Positions 7,347-15,007 of a DNA stretch of 64,000 bases are shown one piece after another (within the stretch, counting starts at the first letter, position 1; each line of letters begins with the position of its first letter). The position numbers and the translations under genes are program-made. The stretch comes from Roseobacter sp. SK209-2-6. GTDB taxonomy: Bacteria; Pseudomonadota; Alphaproteobacteria; Rhodobacterales; Rhodobacteraceae. The notes beneath the pieces were generated by a model that searched no databases, had not been told where the DNA came from, and saw nothing but the letters and a program-made list of their open reading frames with translations. The stretch covers positions 248,001-312,000 of the forward strand of contig NZ_AAYC01000003.1 of NCBI RefSeq assembly GCF_000169455.1. Direction: 5' to 3'.

Positions 7347-8327
7347 TCATGCCCAGGGATTCAAGATGATCTTGGGTGCTGCCACCGCGCCCATGCGCAA
7401 GTCACGGAATGCGGCGGCGCCATCGGATAAGGGCCGCAATTCGGGCCAGTCCAGAGGACCGAGGCGACCCTCAAAGATGGCCTGAGCCGTGTCGCGGAAA
7501 TCCCGTGCGGTGTAGGTGTATGTGCCGATAAAGGTGATTTCCTGCAGCGTCATGCGACGCACATCCAAACCGCCCATGTCCTCACCAAGGCCTACATGAG
7601 CAATCACACCACCCGGCGCGGTAGCCGCTGAGGCGGCGGCCCTGGTAGCGGCATAGCCGACAGCGTCAATCACCAGCGGCGCTATGCCCTGAAACTTCGA
7701 AACGGTCTGCTGGCTGCAGTGCTCCTCCAGATAGGTTCTGCGGGCGGCGTTGGGTTCCAGGATGGTCACGTCCTCCACCCCCATCGCTAGCAGCGCCAGC
7801 GCAGCGGCCAGACCGATGGCACCGCCGCCAATCACCAGCGCGCGTCGCTCCATTGCAGGGTGCAGAGCGTCTAACGCCAGCCGGGCTGCGTGCCAGCTGA
7901 CTGCCAGAGGCTCGGCCAGGGCCGCCTTTTCGAGCGGCACCTCATCCGGCACGGTCACGAGGTTGCTTTCAGGCATGGCCAAGAACTGGGCAAAGGCCCC
8001 TTCGCGCGGGGGCATCGAAATGATCTGACGCTCGGGGCAAAGGTTCTCGCGCCCTGACGTGCAAGCGAGGCAGTTTCCACAGGTGACCAGCGGGTTGATG
8101 GTCACGCGGCGACCTGCTTGCGGGCCTTCTTCGATCACGCCCGCAGCCTCATGGCCCAAGATTAGGGGCGCTGGACGGCGGTTGTCATGGCCTAGGTAAG
8201 CATGCATGTCCGACCCACAGATACCTGACGCCATGATGCGGATCAGATGATCGCCTAAGTGACCAGCAGGGATGGGCACCTCGCGGAATTCAAGTGTTTC
8301 AACTCCTTCATAAACCAAGGCTTTCAT
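7347..8327 (-). CDS. hpsO: Zinc-dependent alcohol dehydrogenase, DHPS-2-dehydrogenase type
   Basis: 326-residue MDR-family dehydrogenase. Catalytic zinc ligands appear in GICGSDMHAY and GHEAAGVIEEG, and the four-Cys structural zinc loop in CGNCLACTSGRENLC. The Rossmann motif GGGAIGLAAALAL is near residue 167. In known DHPS pathways HpsO and HpsP interconvert the two DHPS enantiomers through the 2-keto form so that HpsN receives its preferred isomer. The start overlaps the hpsP stop by four bases. Family similarity to sorbitol/threonine dehydrogenases means the exact substrate rests on context. Confidence 0.8.
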   Translation of the reverse strand: MKALVYEGVETLEFREVPIPAGHLGDHLIRIMASGICGSDMHAYLGHDNRRPAPLILGHEAAGVIEEGPQAGRRVTINPLVTCGNCLACTSGRENLCPERQIISMPPREGAFAQFLAMPESNLVTVPDEVPLEKAALAEPLAVSWHAARLALDALHPAMERRALVIGGGAIGLAAALALLAMGVEDVTILEPNAARRTYLEEHCSQQTVSKFQGIAPLVIDAVGYAATRAAASAATAPGGVIAHVGLGEDMGGLDVRRMTLQEITFIGTYTYTARDFRDTAQAIFEGRLGPLDWPELRPLSDGAAAFRDLRMGAVAAPKIILNPWA

Positions 8328-9085
8328 TTGGCAGTGAACCCCCCGTCAACCATCAGAACCTGGCCTGTCACATAGGCTGACGCGTCAGAGCATAGGAACA
8401 GCAGCGGCCCGTCGATATCCTCGAGCCGCCCGTTGCGCCTGATGCAGGTCTGCGCCGCATTGCGCGCGGCGCGCGCTTCATCCCCGAACACCGCCTGGGT
8501 TAGCTCGGTCGGAAAGAACCCCGGACCGATGGCGTTGGCGGTGATGCCATGGGGCGACCAAGCCTCGGCCATGGCACGGGTCAGCTGGGCGATCCCGCCC
8601 TTGCTAGCGCCATAAGCAATGCCGCCGGGAAAGGCGCGGGAGGTCTGTAGCGAGGCAAAGTTGACGATCCGCCCCCAGCCTTTCTTTTTCATTGCAGGTG
8701 CGAAGGCCTGGCTAAGGAAGAAGGGCGCAGAGAGGTTCAGCGCCAGGGTCTGATCCCAGCCTTCGCCGGTCACATCGTCAGCGGCCTGCCGCGTGTTGAC
8801 CCCTGCCGCGTGGATCAGGATGTCGGGCGCGCCGAAGGGTTTGGAGACCTCGGCAACCAGCGCCTCCAAGCCTCCACGATCCGCGACGTCTGCAACCACA
8901 TGCGCAGCAGCAGGGCCAATTTCAGCACTAAGGTCTTCCAGAGCCTCGGCCCGCCGGGCTACCGCGATGACCTGCGCCCCGGCAGCTGCCAGCGCGATAG
9001 CCGCGCGCCGTCCCAGGCCAGAGCTTGCACCGGTGATGCAGGCGGTGTGGCCCGTCAGGTCGAACAGGGCGCGCGGATCAGCCAT
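8324..9085 (-). CDS. hpsP: Short-chain dehydrogenase, DHPS-2-dehydrogenase type
   Basis: 253-residue classical SDR. It shows TGASSGLGRRAAIALA for cofactor binding, an NAG-like AAGVNT, the catalytic Ser in NFASLQTS and YGASK with the catalytic Tyr and Lys. The C-terminus VLMVDGGFTAK is standard. As the partner of HpsO it should interconvert one DHPS enantiomer and the 2-keto intermediate. It overlaps hpsN by eight bases and hpsO by four, within the minus-strand operon. By itself the family does not prove the substrate. Confidence 0.82.
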   Translation of the reverse strand: MADPRALFDLTGHTACITGASSGLGRRAAIALAAAGAQVIAVARRAEALEDLSAEIGPAAAHVVADVADRGGLEALVAEVSKPFGAPDILIHAAGVNTRQAADDVTGEGWDQTLALNLSAPFFLSQAFAPAMKKKGWGRIVNFASLQTSRAFPGGIAYGASKGGIAQLTRAMAEAWSPHGITANAIGPGFFPTELTQAVFGDEARAARNAAQTCIRRNGRLEDIDGPLLFLCSDASAYVTGQVLMVDGGFTAK

Positions 9086-10385
9086 TTGCTGTCAGGTCAA
9101 AAGTTTCGTCGGGGAAGTACTTCGCCAGCCTCACGTCGGCGGCACGGGCGTGGCCCTCCATCCCTTCCAGCCGGGCAATCCGCGCGGTGGCCTCGGCCAC
9201 CGGTTTCGATCCCTCGCGAGTTGAGCGCTGCCAAGTCACGATCTTCATGTATTTGTGCACGCTGAGCCCACCAGTATAGCTGGCCGCGCGAGAGGTCGGC
9301 AGCACGTGGTTGGTGCCCGCCGCCTTGTCGCCGTAGGACACCGTCGTCTCCTCACCCAGGAAGAGCGAGCCATAGCAGGTCAGCCGCTCCAGCCACCAGT
9401 CCAGATTATCGGCCTGCACGGTCAGATGTTCGGGCGCGTATTCGTCGGAACAGGCGGCCATGCCCTCGCGGTCGGTGCAAAGGATCACTTCGGCATAGTC
9501 TCGCCACGCGGCAGCGGCGTTGTCACGGTTTACCTCGGGCAGATTGTCGATCAGGCCGGGGACCAGCTGCATCACTTCTTCGGCGAGCGCACGGTCATCA
9601 GTCACCAACCAGACCGGGGAGTTGTAGCCATGTTCGGCCTGGCTCACCAGATCGGTGGCGACGATCTGAGCGTCCGCCGCGCCGTCGGCCAGGATCAGGC
9701 TGTCGGTGGGGCCGGCGATCATGTCGATTCCGACACGGCCGAACAGGATGCGCTTGGCCTCGGCCACGAACTGATTACCGGGACCCACGAGGATATTAGC
9801 CTTGGGCAGACCAAAGAGACCGAATGTCATCGCAGCAACGCCCTGCACGCCACCCATCGCCATGATTTTGTCAGCGCCGCAGATATGGGCGGCATATACA
9901 ATGGCTGGGGCAACGCCGACTCCAGGACGTGGCGGGGAACAGGCAGTGATGTGCTTGCAGCCAGCCACCTTGGCGGTAGTTACGGTCATGATGGCGCTGG
10001 CGATATGACTATAGCGCCCACCAGGCACATAGCAGCCCGCCGCATCCACCGGGATTGCCTTTTGGCCTGTGATGAAGCCCGGCGAGATCTCAGTCTCCAC
10101 ATCATGCACCGTGCTTTTCTGCAACTCAGCAAAGCGGCGCACATTGTCGTGGGAGAACCGGATGTCGGCCTTGAGTTTTTCCGGAACCTGGGCGCAGGCG
10201 GCCTCGATCTCTTCAGGGGTCAGCAGCACATTGCCGTAATACTGGTCAAATTTCGCTGCGTATTCCAGTGCCTTGGCGTCCCCCCCGGCCTCGATGTCGT
10301 TCAGGATGTCCTGCACAATCACATGGGTTTCAGAGGCATCCGACTTGGGGGTCAAAGCAGCCTTTTTCAGGTAAACACGGGTCAT
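9078..10385 (-). CDS. hpsN: Sulfopropanediol 3-dehydrogenase (histidinol dehydrogenase-like)
   Basis: About 435 residues, related to histidinol dehydrogenase. The ATG at 10385 gives MTRVYLKKAALTPKSD; a TTG six bases upstream (10391) has AGGA at close spacing and is an alternative start. Residues equivalent to the HisD catalytic and zinc-binding set are visible: SQAEHGYNS, YAPEHLTVQ and the C-terminal GGLSVHKYMK. HpsN oxidises (R)-DHPS by two NAD-dependent steps to (R)-3-sulfolactate. The sequence matches HpsN much better than biosynthetic HisD, and no his genes are near. The TRAP genes sit just upstream. Confidence 0.92.
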   Translation of the reverse strand: MTRVYLKKAALTPKSDASETHVIVQDILNDIEAGGDAKALEYAAKFDQYYGNVLLTPEEIEAACAQVPEKLKADIRFSHDNVRRFAELQKSTVHDVETEISPGFITGQKAIPVDAAGCYVPGGRYSHIASAIMTVTTAKVAGCKHITACSPPRPGVGVAPAIVYAAHICGADKIMAMGGVQGVAAMTFGLFGLPKANILVGPGNQFVAEAKRILFGRVGIDMIAGPTDSLILADGAADAQIVATDLVSQAEHGYNSPVWLVTDDRALAEEVMQLVPGLIDNLPEVNRDNAAAAWRDYAEVILCTDREGMAACSDEYAPEHLTVQADNLDWWLERLTCYGSLFLGEETTVSYGDKAAGTNHVLPTSRAASYTGGLSVHKYMKIVTWQRSTREGSKPVAEATARIARLEGMEGHARAADVRLAKYFPDETFDLTANG

Positions 10386-10398
10386 TTCCAAGGTAGTC

Positions 10399-11727
10399 CT
10401 ATTTGTAGATATCAGGGAGCAGCGTGGTCGAGATCGGTGGGAAATAGGCGATCAGTAGCACCACGATCAGCATGGTCAGAACAAAGGGTACGGCGCGGGC
10501 GGCGATCTTGAGGATGGATTCGCCAGTGATGCCGGAGACAACAAACAGGTTCAGTCCCAGCGGTGGAGTGATGAACCCCACGCCCAGCGCGGTGATCATC
10601 ATGATGCAGAACTGGATCTCATTCATGCCGATATTGTCGGCCAGCGGTTTCAGGATCGGCGCCAGGATCACGATGTTGGGCGTTGTCTCCATCACACAGC
10701 CAGCAGCGATCAGGATGCAGATCATAAGCAAGATCAACACGGCCGGATCATCGGTCAGCCCGGTGACGGCCGTCACGAACCCCTGTGGCACACCCATGAT
10801 CGCCAACGCCTCTGCCAGGGGAGCGGAAAAGGCTATGATGGGCAGGATCACCCCGTTTACCTTGGCCGAACTCACCAGCATCGCCGGGAAATCCGACAGG
10901 CGTAGGGTGCCGAGGACAAAGCCCATCAGGATGGTGACGACCACGGCGGTGGCGCCAGCCTCGGTCGGGGTCAGGCGACCCGAGAAGATGCCGTAAAAGA
11001 TGATGCCGGGTACGATAAATGCATACCAGCCAGATTTCAGCGACTTGCCCAGGTTGCCCAGCCACTCGCCGACCCCCATGTTGCCGCCGGTTTCATAGGT
11101 GTAGAGGCGGTTCATGATGATGTTGGTGATCAGGATGGACACCAAAATCGCAATTCCGGGGATCAGCGCCGCAAGGAACAGGGTCGAGGCGGAGATGCCC
11201 AGCACGAGGCCGATGATGATATAGGCGATCGAGGGCGGGATCAGGATGCCGGTACAGGCCCCCGCCGCCACCAGGGCGCAGGCATAGGGGCGCGGATAGC
11301 CGCTTTCGACCAGCCGGTTGATGGTCATCCGGCCCACGGCGGCAGCGCCTGCCGCATCGGAACCGGAGATCGCCGCAAACATGCCGCAGACCAGCACCGT
11401 GGCGGAGCCGAAACCGCCGCGTGTCCAGCAAGTCAAAGCTTCGGCCACGTCCAGGAATTTCTTGCTGAGCCCGGTCCTCACCAGCACGTCTCCGGTCAGG
11501 ATGAACAGCGGCACCGCCGTCAGGGCGAATGCGTCAATTCCGGTGAACAGGCTTTCACCAACCGCGCTTAGCGGCAGGTCGCCGGACATCACCAGCATGG
11601 TGATCGCGGCCGCACCGATCGCGGCCCAGACCGGCACCGCCAGCGCGATGAGCGCGACGAACATGATCACAGGGACATAGAAATCCCAGCCCAGCTCGAC
11701 CGTTTGATTGAGTGTACTCCACAGCAT
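10399..11727 (-). CDS. dctM: TRAP transporter large membrane subunit (probable DHPS uptake)
   Basis: 442 residues with about 12 hydrophobic segments, the DctM size. The N-terminal VPVWAAIGAAAITMLVMSG, the Ser/Gly-rich AAISGSDAAGAAAVG and IPPSIAYIIIGLVLG, and the C-terminal GFITPPLGLNLFVVSG are family hallmarks repeated in the two halves. It forms the Na+-driven channel of a tripartite system with the DctQ and DctP genes upstream, and is followed by hpsN after 13 bases. Sulfonate specificity is inferred from the operon. Confidence 0.92.
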   Translation of the reverse strand: MLWSTLNQTVELGWDFYVPVIMFVALIALAVPVWAAIGAAAITMLVMSGDLPLSAVGESLFTGIDAFALTAVPLFILTGDVLVRTGLSKKFLDVAEALTCWTRGGFGSATVLVCGMFAAISGSDAAGAAAVGRMTINRLVESGYPRPYACALVAAGACTGILIPPSIAYIIIGLVLGISASTLFLAALIPGIAILVSILITNIIMNRLYTYETGGNMGVGEWLGNLGKSLKSGWYAFIVPGIIFYGIFSGRLTPTEAGATAVVVTILMGFVLGTLRLSDFPAMLVSSAKVNGVILPIIAFSAPLAEALAIMGVPQGFVTAVTGLTDDPAVLILLMICILIAAGCVMETTPNIVILAPILKPLADNIGMNEIQFCIMMITALGVGFITPPLGLNLFVVSGITGESILKIAARAVPFVLTMLIVVLLIAYFPPISTTLLPDIYK

Positions 11728-11739
11728 CGCTCAGTTTCC

Positions 11740-12252
11740 TCAATCAAACAGCTTGTCGCCTTCAAAGACGGGTGTGCCGTCTCGAAGACTGCGCCAGTCG
11801 CGCAGGAAGGATTGCAGCAGACGCCAGATCATCAGGGCGAAGCCCGCAGGCACCGCCATCAGGAACCACACCATAGAAATGCGCAGCCCGTGGCTGACCG
11901 AGCCAAATTTGGCCGAGACAAGAACCGTTTCGAACGACCAGTAAAGCGCGACAAGCGCGACCAGGAACATCACCAGGTCGCCAAAGATGTACATCAGCGC
12001 CTTGGGGCGTGGCCCCAGGTAATGCATCAGCACATCGATGCGAATATGGGCGCGTTCCTTGACCGCCGCTGCCGCGCCGATCCAGGCCAGGTAGATGAAG
12101 GAATAGCGGACGATTTCCTCGCCCCAGATCGAGGAATAAGCAAACAGCTCACGCCGCAGCACCTCAATCGCCATGGTGATGACCAGCATCACGTAGAACA
12201 CCAAAAGCAGCCAGCGCTCAGCGTTCCTGTCTATGTTTCGGAGAATGCTCAT
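11740..12252 (-). CDS. dctQ: TRAP transporter small membrane subunit
   Basis: 170 residues from the ATG at 12252; a GTG two codons upstream is possible. Four membrane segments are visible: WLLLVFYVMLVITMAIEVL, the IVRYSFIYLAWIGAAAAV region with the conserved ERAHIRIDV motif after it, LVMFLVALVALYWSF and MVWFLMAVPAGFALMIWR. DctQ scaffolds the large subunit. The gene is separated from the binding-protein gene by about 118 bases holding a strong hairpin. Confidence 0.9.
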   Translation of the reverse strand: MSILRNIDRNAERWLLLVFYVMLVITMAIEVLRRELFAYSSIWGEEIVRYSFIYLAWIGAAAAVKERAHIRIDVLMHYLGPRPKALMYIFGDLVMFLVALVALYWSFETVLVSAKFGSVSHGLRISMVWFLMAVPAGFALMIWRLLQSFLRDWRSLRDGTPVFEGDKLFD

Positions 12253-12327
12253 TGCCACGCTCGGGTTCCAAAGACGCCTAAGGGTTCGGCCTCAGAAGGC
12301 CGACGCTAAGGCGTGGGTAAGGGAAAA

Positions 12328-12360
12328 GGGGGGCGGACGTCCCTGGGGCAGCGCCCGCCC
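12328..12360 (-). promoter_or_regulatory. Intra-operon hairpin between dctP and dctQ
   Basis: On the minus strand GGGCGG (12360-12355) pairs with CCGCCC (12336-12331), followed by CCC and TTTT (12323-12327). It looks like a leaky terminator or 3'-end stabiliser that would give more binding protein than membrane subunits. Confidence 0.5.
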
Positions 12361-12369
12361 GTAGTCGGA

Positions 12370-13515
12370 TCAGGCGTCGTGGACGTAGTATTTGCCTTGC
12401 GTCCCGGCGGCCTCTTCCATTTTGGCGAAGTTGTCCATGGAACCTGCTAGCTCGGTTTTAAAGCTGTCCCATTCAGACCGCTGATACCCGCCTGCATCCT
12501 GCCATTCGGCCAGCTGGTCAGCGCTGAGCGAATGGAACTGCACGCCTGCCTTGGCCAGTTCTGACATTGCATAGGCGCGCGCAGAAGGCACCTTGGACAA
12601 GTTTTGATGGCCGGTCATTTCGGCCCCCCACATCACACCGTCCTGAACGTCCGAGGGCAGCGAGTTGAACCACTCTAGGTTACAGGAATAGACCTGACTG
12701 TCCGGCACCGCCTGGGTGAAGGTCACATGGCTGAGGATATCCTTGAAGCCAAAGACATAAAGCGCGCCGACGGACGGGTCGAGCGCGTCCGCCACGCCCT
12801 GTTTGATGGCCGATGGTGTTTCCCCCCAGGCCACTGGCGTCGGGTTGGCGCCGACCATGCGGTAATACTGTTGTAACATCTTGGATCCCGGCACCCGGAA
12901 CTTTACACCTGACATGTCACCGGGCGAGGTCACGGCATTTCCCCCCTTGCGTACGGCCACCACGCGGGGGTCAATATTCACATAGAACAGTGCCTTGAAG
13001 CCGTTCTCTTCGACCTTGGGTTCGACATTCGACTTCCAGAAATCCGATGTCACTAGGTTGGTGAACCGCTGGTTCGAGCCGCACAGGTACGGCATGTTGA
13101 TCAGATCAACGGTCGAGGCAAAGGGGGCAAAGTTCGACAACGAATGTTGCGCCGCCTGGATGGTGCCACCTTGCACCTTCTGCACTAGCGCGCCACCTGC
13201 ACCCAGTTGCCCGCCAGGGGCAAGTTTTACATAGATTTTGCCATTCGTTGCGTTCTGGATGTTCTCCTTCAGGTCCAGCTGCATGATCGGATAGCTGCGT
13301 GAGGCGCCCAATACATAGGCGGTGGCCACGGTCATGATGTGATCCGCCGCGCGTTCCCGCTCTTTCTCTTCCTTGGCGGTCTGGGCTGCCGCTTCGGACG
13401 ACCAGAGCATACCGCCCGCACCGGCAACCAACGCAGCAGTAAATGACCCGGTTGAGGCCAGTTTCAGAAAATTACGGCGCTCAACGGATTTGAGGCCATC
13501 CTTGCCATTCGTCAT
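12370..13515 (-). CDS. dctP: TRAP transporter periplasmic solute-binding protein (probable DHPS)
   Basis: 381 residues. The N-terminus carries a twin-arginine signal (ERRNFLKLASTGSFTAALVA, then cleavage near EAAAQT), so export folded via Tat is likely. The body matches the DctP family: PGGQLGAGGALVQKVQGGT, KFRVPGSKMLQQYYRMVGAN and WGETPSAIKQGVADALD. A good ribosome site (GGAGG) precedes the ATG. It is the second gene of the sulfonate operon, 23 bases after the small membrane protein. Ligand identity (DHPS) is inferred from the enzymes downstream. Confidence 0.9.
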   Translation of the reverse strand: MTNGKDGLKSVERRNFLKLASTGSFTAALVAGAGGMLWSSEAAAQTAKEEKERERAADHIMTVATAYVLGASRSYPIMQLDLKENIQNATNGKIYVKLAPGGQLGAGGALVQKVQGGTIQAAQHSLSNFAPFASTVDLINMPYLCGSNQRFTNLVTSDFWKSNVEPKVEENGFKALFYVNIDPRVVAVRKGGNAVTSPGDMSGVKFRVPGSKMLQQYYRMVGANPTPVAWGETPSAIKQGVADALDPSVGALYVFGFKDILSHVTFTQAVPDSQVYSCNLEWFNSLPSDVQDGVMWGAEMTGHQNLSKVPSARAYAMSELAKAGVQFHSLSADQLAEWQDAGGYQRSEWDSFKTELAGSMDNFAKMEEAAGTQGKYYVHDA

Positions 13516-13538
13516 TGTCTTCCTCCCTTGAAGATCAG

Positions 13539-13727
13539 TCAGCTGCCGTTCTTGTTCTTGTGGTCAGCTTCGCGCTTGAGAATGCCCGCCACGAAAAGGA
13601 TCGAGGCGGCAAACAGAACCAGCATCTCCCCGACATCCCCAAGCACACCGCCATTTCCAAATGCGCCCATGGCCACATTGGCAAAGAAGGCGACAAAGAT
13701 GGCGACAGCACTCCAGAGGAACATCAT
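13539..13727 (-). CDS. Small two-helix membrane protein, first gene of the sulfonate operon
   Basis: 62 residues. MMFLWSAVAIFVAFFANVAM and EMLVLFAASILFVAGIL form two membrane spans separated by a Gly-rich turn (GAFGNGGVLGDVG); the tail READHKNKNGS is charged and cytoplasmic. I do not recognise the family. It lies between the LacI-type operators (nearest 31 bases upstream) and dctP, so it is the first product made on induction. Similar short membrane proteins accompany some TRAP operons, so a transporter accessory role is a guess. Confidence 0.65.
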   Translation of the reverse strand: MMFLWSAVAIFVAFFANVAMGAFGNGGVLGDVGEMLVLFAASILFVAGILKREADHKNKNGS

Positions 13728-13757
13728 GAAATCCCAATTTGTTTTCTCGACCCCCTT

Positions 13758-13792
13758 TGTAAGCGCTTACATGGAAAATGCAAGCGCTTACA
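13758..13792. promoter_or_regulatory. Tandem LacI-family operators
   Basis: TGTAAGCGCTTACA (13758-13771) is a perfect 14-base palindrome and TGCAAGCGCTTACA (13779-13792) is a copy with one mismatch; centres are 21 bases apart, two helical turns. Both carry the central CG of LacI/PurR-type sites. They lie between the sulfonate operon and the divergent lacI-type gene, so that repressor is the likely binder. Confidence 0.8.
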
Positions 13793-13856
13793 TTGATGGA
13801 TGGCATTCCCATTGAATTGTGATAAGCTAGAAGTGTAAGACACAGACAGGCACGTC

Positions 13857-14882
13857 ATGGGAAAAACCCGTTCAGCACCAACACTTAATGACGTGGCCAA
13901 GGCGTCTGGCGTTTCGACGGCCACGGTGTCGAGATGTCTCAATTCGCCCGAGCGAGTGATTGAAACCACGCGGAAACGTGTGCTTCAGGCTGTCAAAACG
14001 CTGGGCTATACGCCGAATTTCGCGGCACAGGTCATGGCGGCGAATCGCAGTTTCACTATTGGGGCCATTATACCCACAATGGACAACGCGATCTTCGCTC
14101 GTGGCCTGCAGGAGTTTCAGGACCAGCTGCGAGAGAGTGGATATACGCTGCTGGTGTCCAGCTCTGCATATGATCCAGAGGTGGAACGGGAGCAGATCCG
14201 TACGTTGGTAGCGCGGGGCGCTGACGGGTTGCTGTTAATCGGCCATGCCCGAGACGCGGATGTCTATGCTTATCTTGAGCGTCACCAGGTCCCATCTCTT
14301 GTGGCCTGGTCCTATGACCCTCACATGCACCCCCCCTCAGTCGGTTTTGGCAATGCGGCGGCCATGGGTGAACTGGCTCAAAGCGTGATTTCGGCGGGCC
14401 ATCGGCATATCGCAATGATCTCTGGCAACACCCAAGGCAACGACCGGGCACAAGCTAGGGTCGAAGGCGTCCTTAGGGCGATGGATGAAAATGGCTTGGA
14501 TGCGAACTCTCTGGCTCTAATCGAAACAACTTATGAAATTGAGAAGGGGGCCGAGGCTTTTGATCAGTTGATGTCCCTTTCTCCACGCCCAACGGTGGTT
14601 ATGTGTGGGAATGATGTGTTGGCCGCTGGGGCGCTTCGACAAGCAGATCTAATGGGAATTTCAGTTCCAGAGCAGGTATCCGTAACGGGCTTTGATGACA
14701 TCGAGTTGGCGGAGGTTGTTTCGCCTGCGTTGACAACTGTTCACGTTCCTCACCGTGAAATGGGGCGCAAAGCAGCACGCGAATTGATTGCAATGGTTGA
14801 AGGCAAATCAGAGGGCCGCTCTATTTGCATCGATACTAGACTAGTGAACCGCGGTTCTTTAGCAAAGCCACCTCGCCAATAA
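13857..14882 (+). CDS. LacI family transcriptional regulator of the sulfonate operon
   Basis: 341 residues. The N-terminal DNA-binding domain reads TLNDVAKASGVSTATVSRCL followed by the hinge helix region NFAAQVMAANRS, then a periplasmic-binding-protein-like effector domain (TIGAIIPTMDNAIFARGLQ ... PTVVMCGNDVLAAGALRQA ... VSVTGFDDIELAEVVSPAL). It is divergent from the DHPS operon with two operator palindromes between them. It resembles GntR-gluconate-type LacI proteins. The inducer is likely DHPS or a pathway intermediate such as sulfolactate, by inference only. Confidence 0.93.
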   Translation: MGKTRSAPTLNDVAKASGVSTATVSRCLNSPERVIETTRKRVLQAVKTLGYTPNFAAQVMAANRSFTIGAIIPTMDNAIFARGLQEFQDQLRESGYTLLVSSSAYDPEVEREQIRTLVARGADGLLLIGHARDADVYAYLERHQVPSLVAWSYDPHMHPPSVGFGNAAAMGELAQSVISAGHRHIAMISGNTQGNDRAQARVEGVLRAMDENGLDANSLALIETTYEIEKGAEAFDQLMSLSPRPTVVMCGNDVLAAGALRQADLMGISVPEQVSVTGFDDIELAEVVSPALTTVHVPHREMGRKAARELIAMVEGKSEGRSICIDTRLVNRGSLAKPPRQ

Positions 14883-15007
14883 CAGCGATCAGCCGTTTGG
14901 TTTTCGGACAGTCAGAACACGAGCCAAATCGAGATGAGCCGGAGCCAACCGGACAAACCGTCGAAGGTTCGACCACTCAAGTAGAGCTGCTGACCTATTT
15001 CGGTCGA

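Noticed and set aside
9078-10385. hpsN as biosynthetic histidinol dehydrogenase (hisD)
   Set aside because: No other his genes are present, and the neighbours (TRAP, hpsP, hpsO, comDE) and sequence character fit sulfopropanediol dehydrogenase.
9255-10511. 418-codon open frame on the plus strand
   Set aside because: It is antisense to hpsN, whose motifs and length are clear. The frame has no recognisable domain and arises from GC-rich codon structure.
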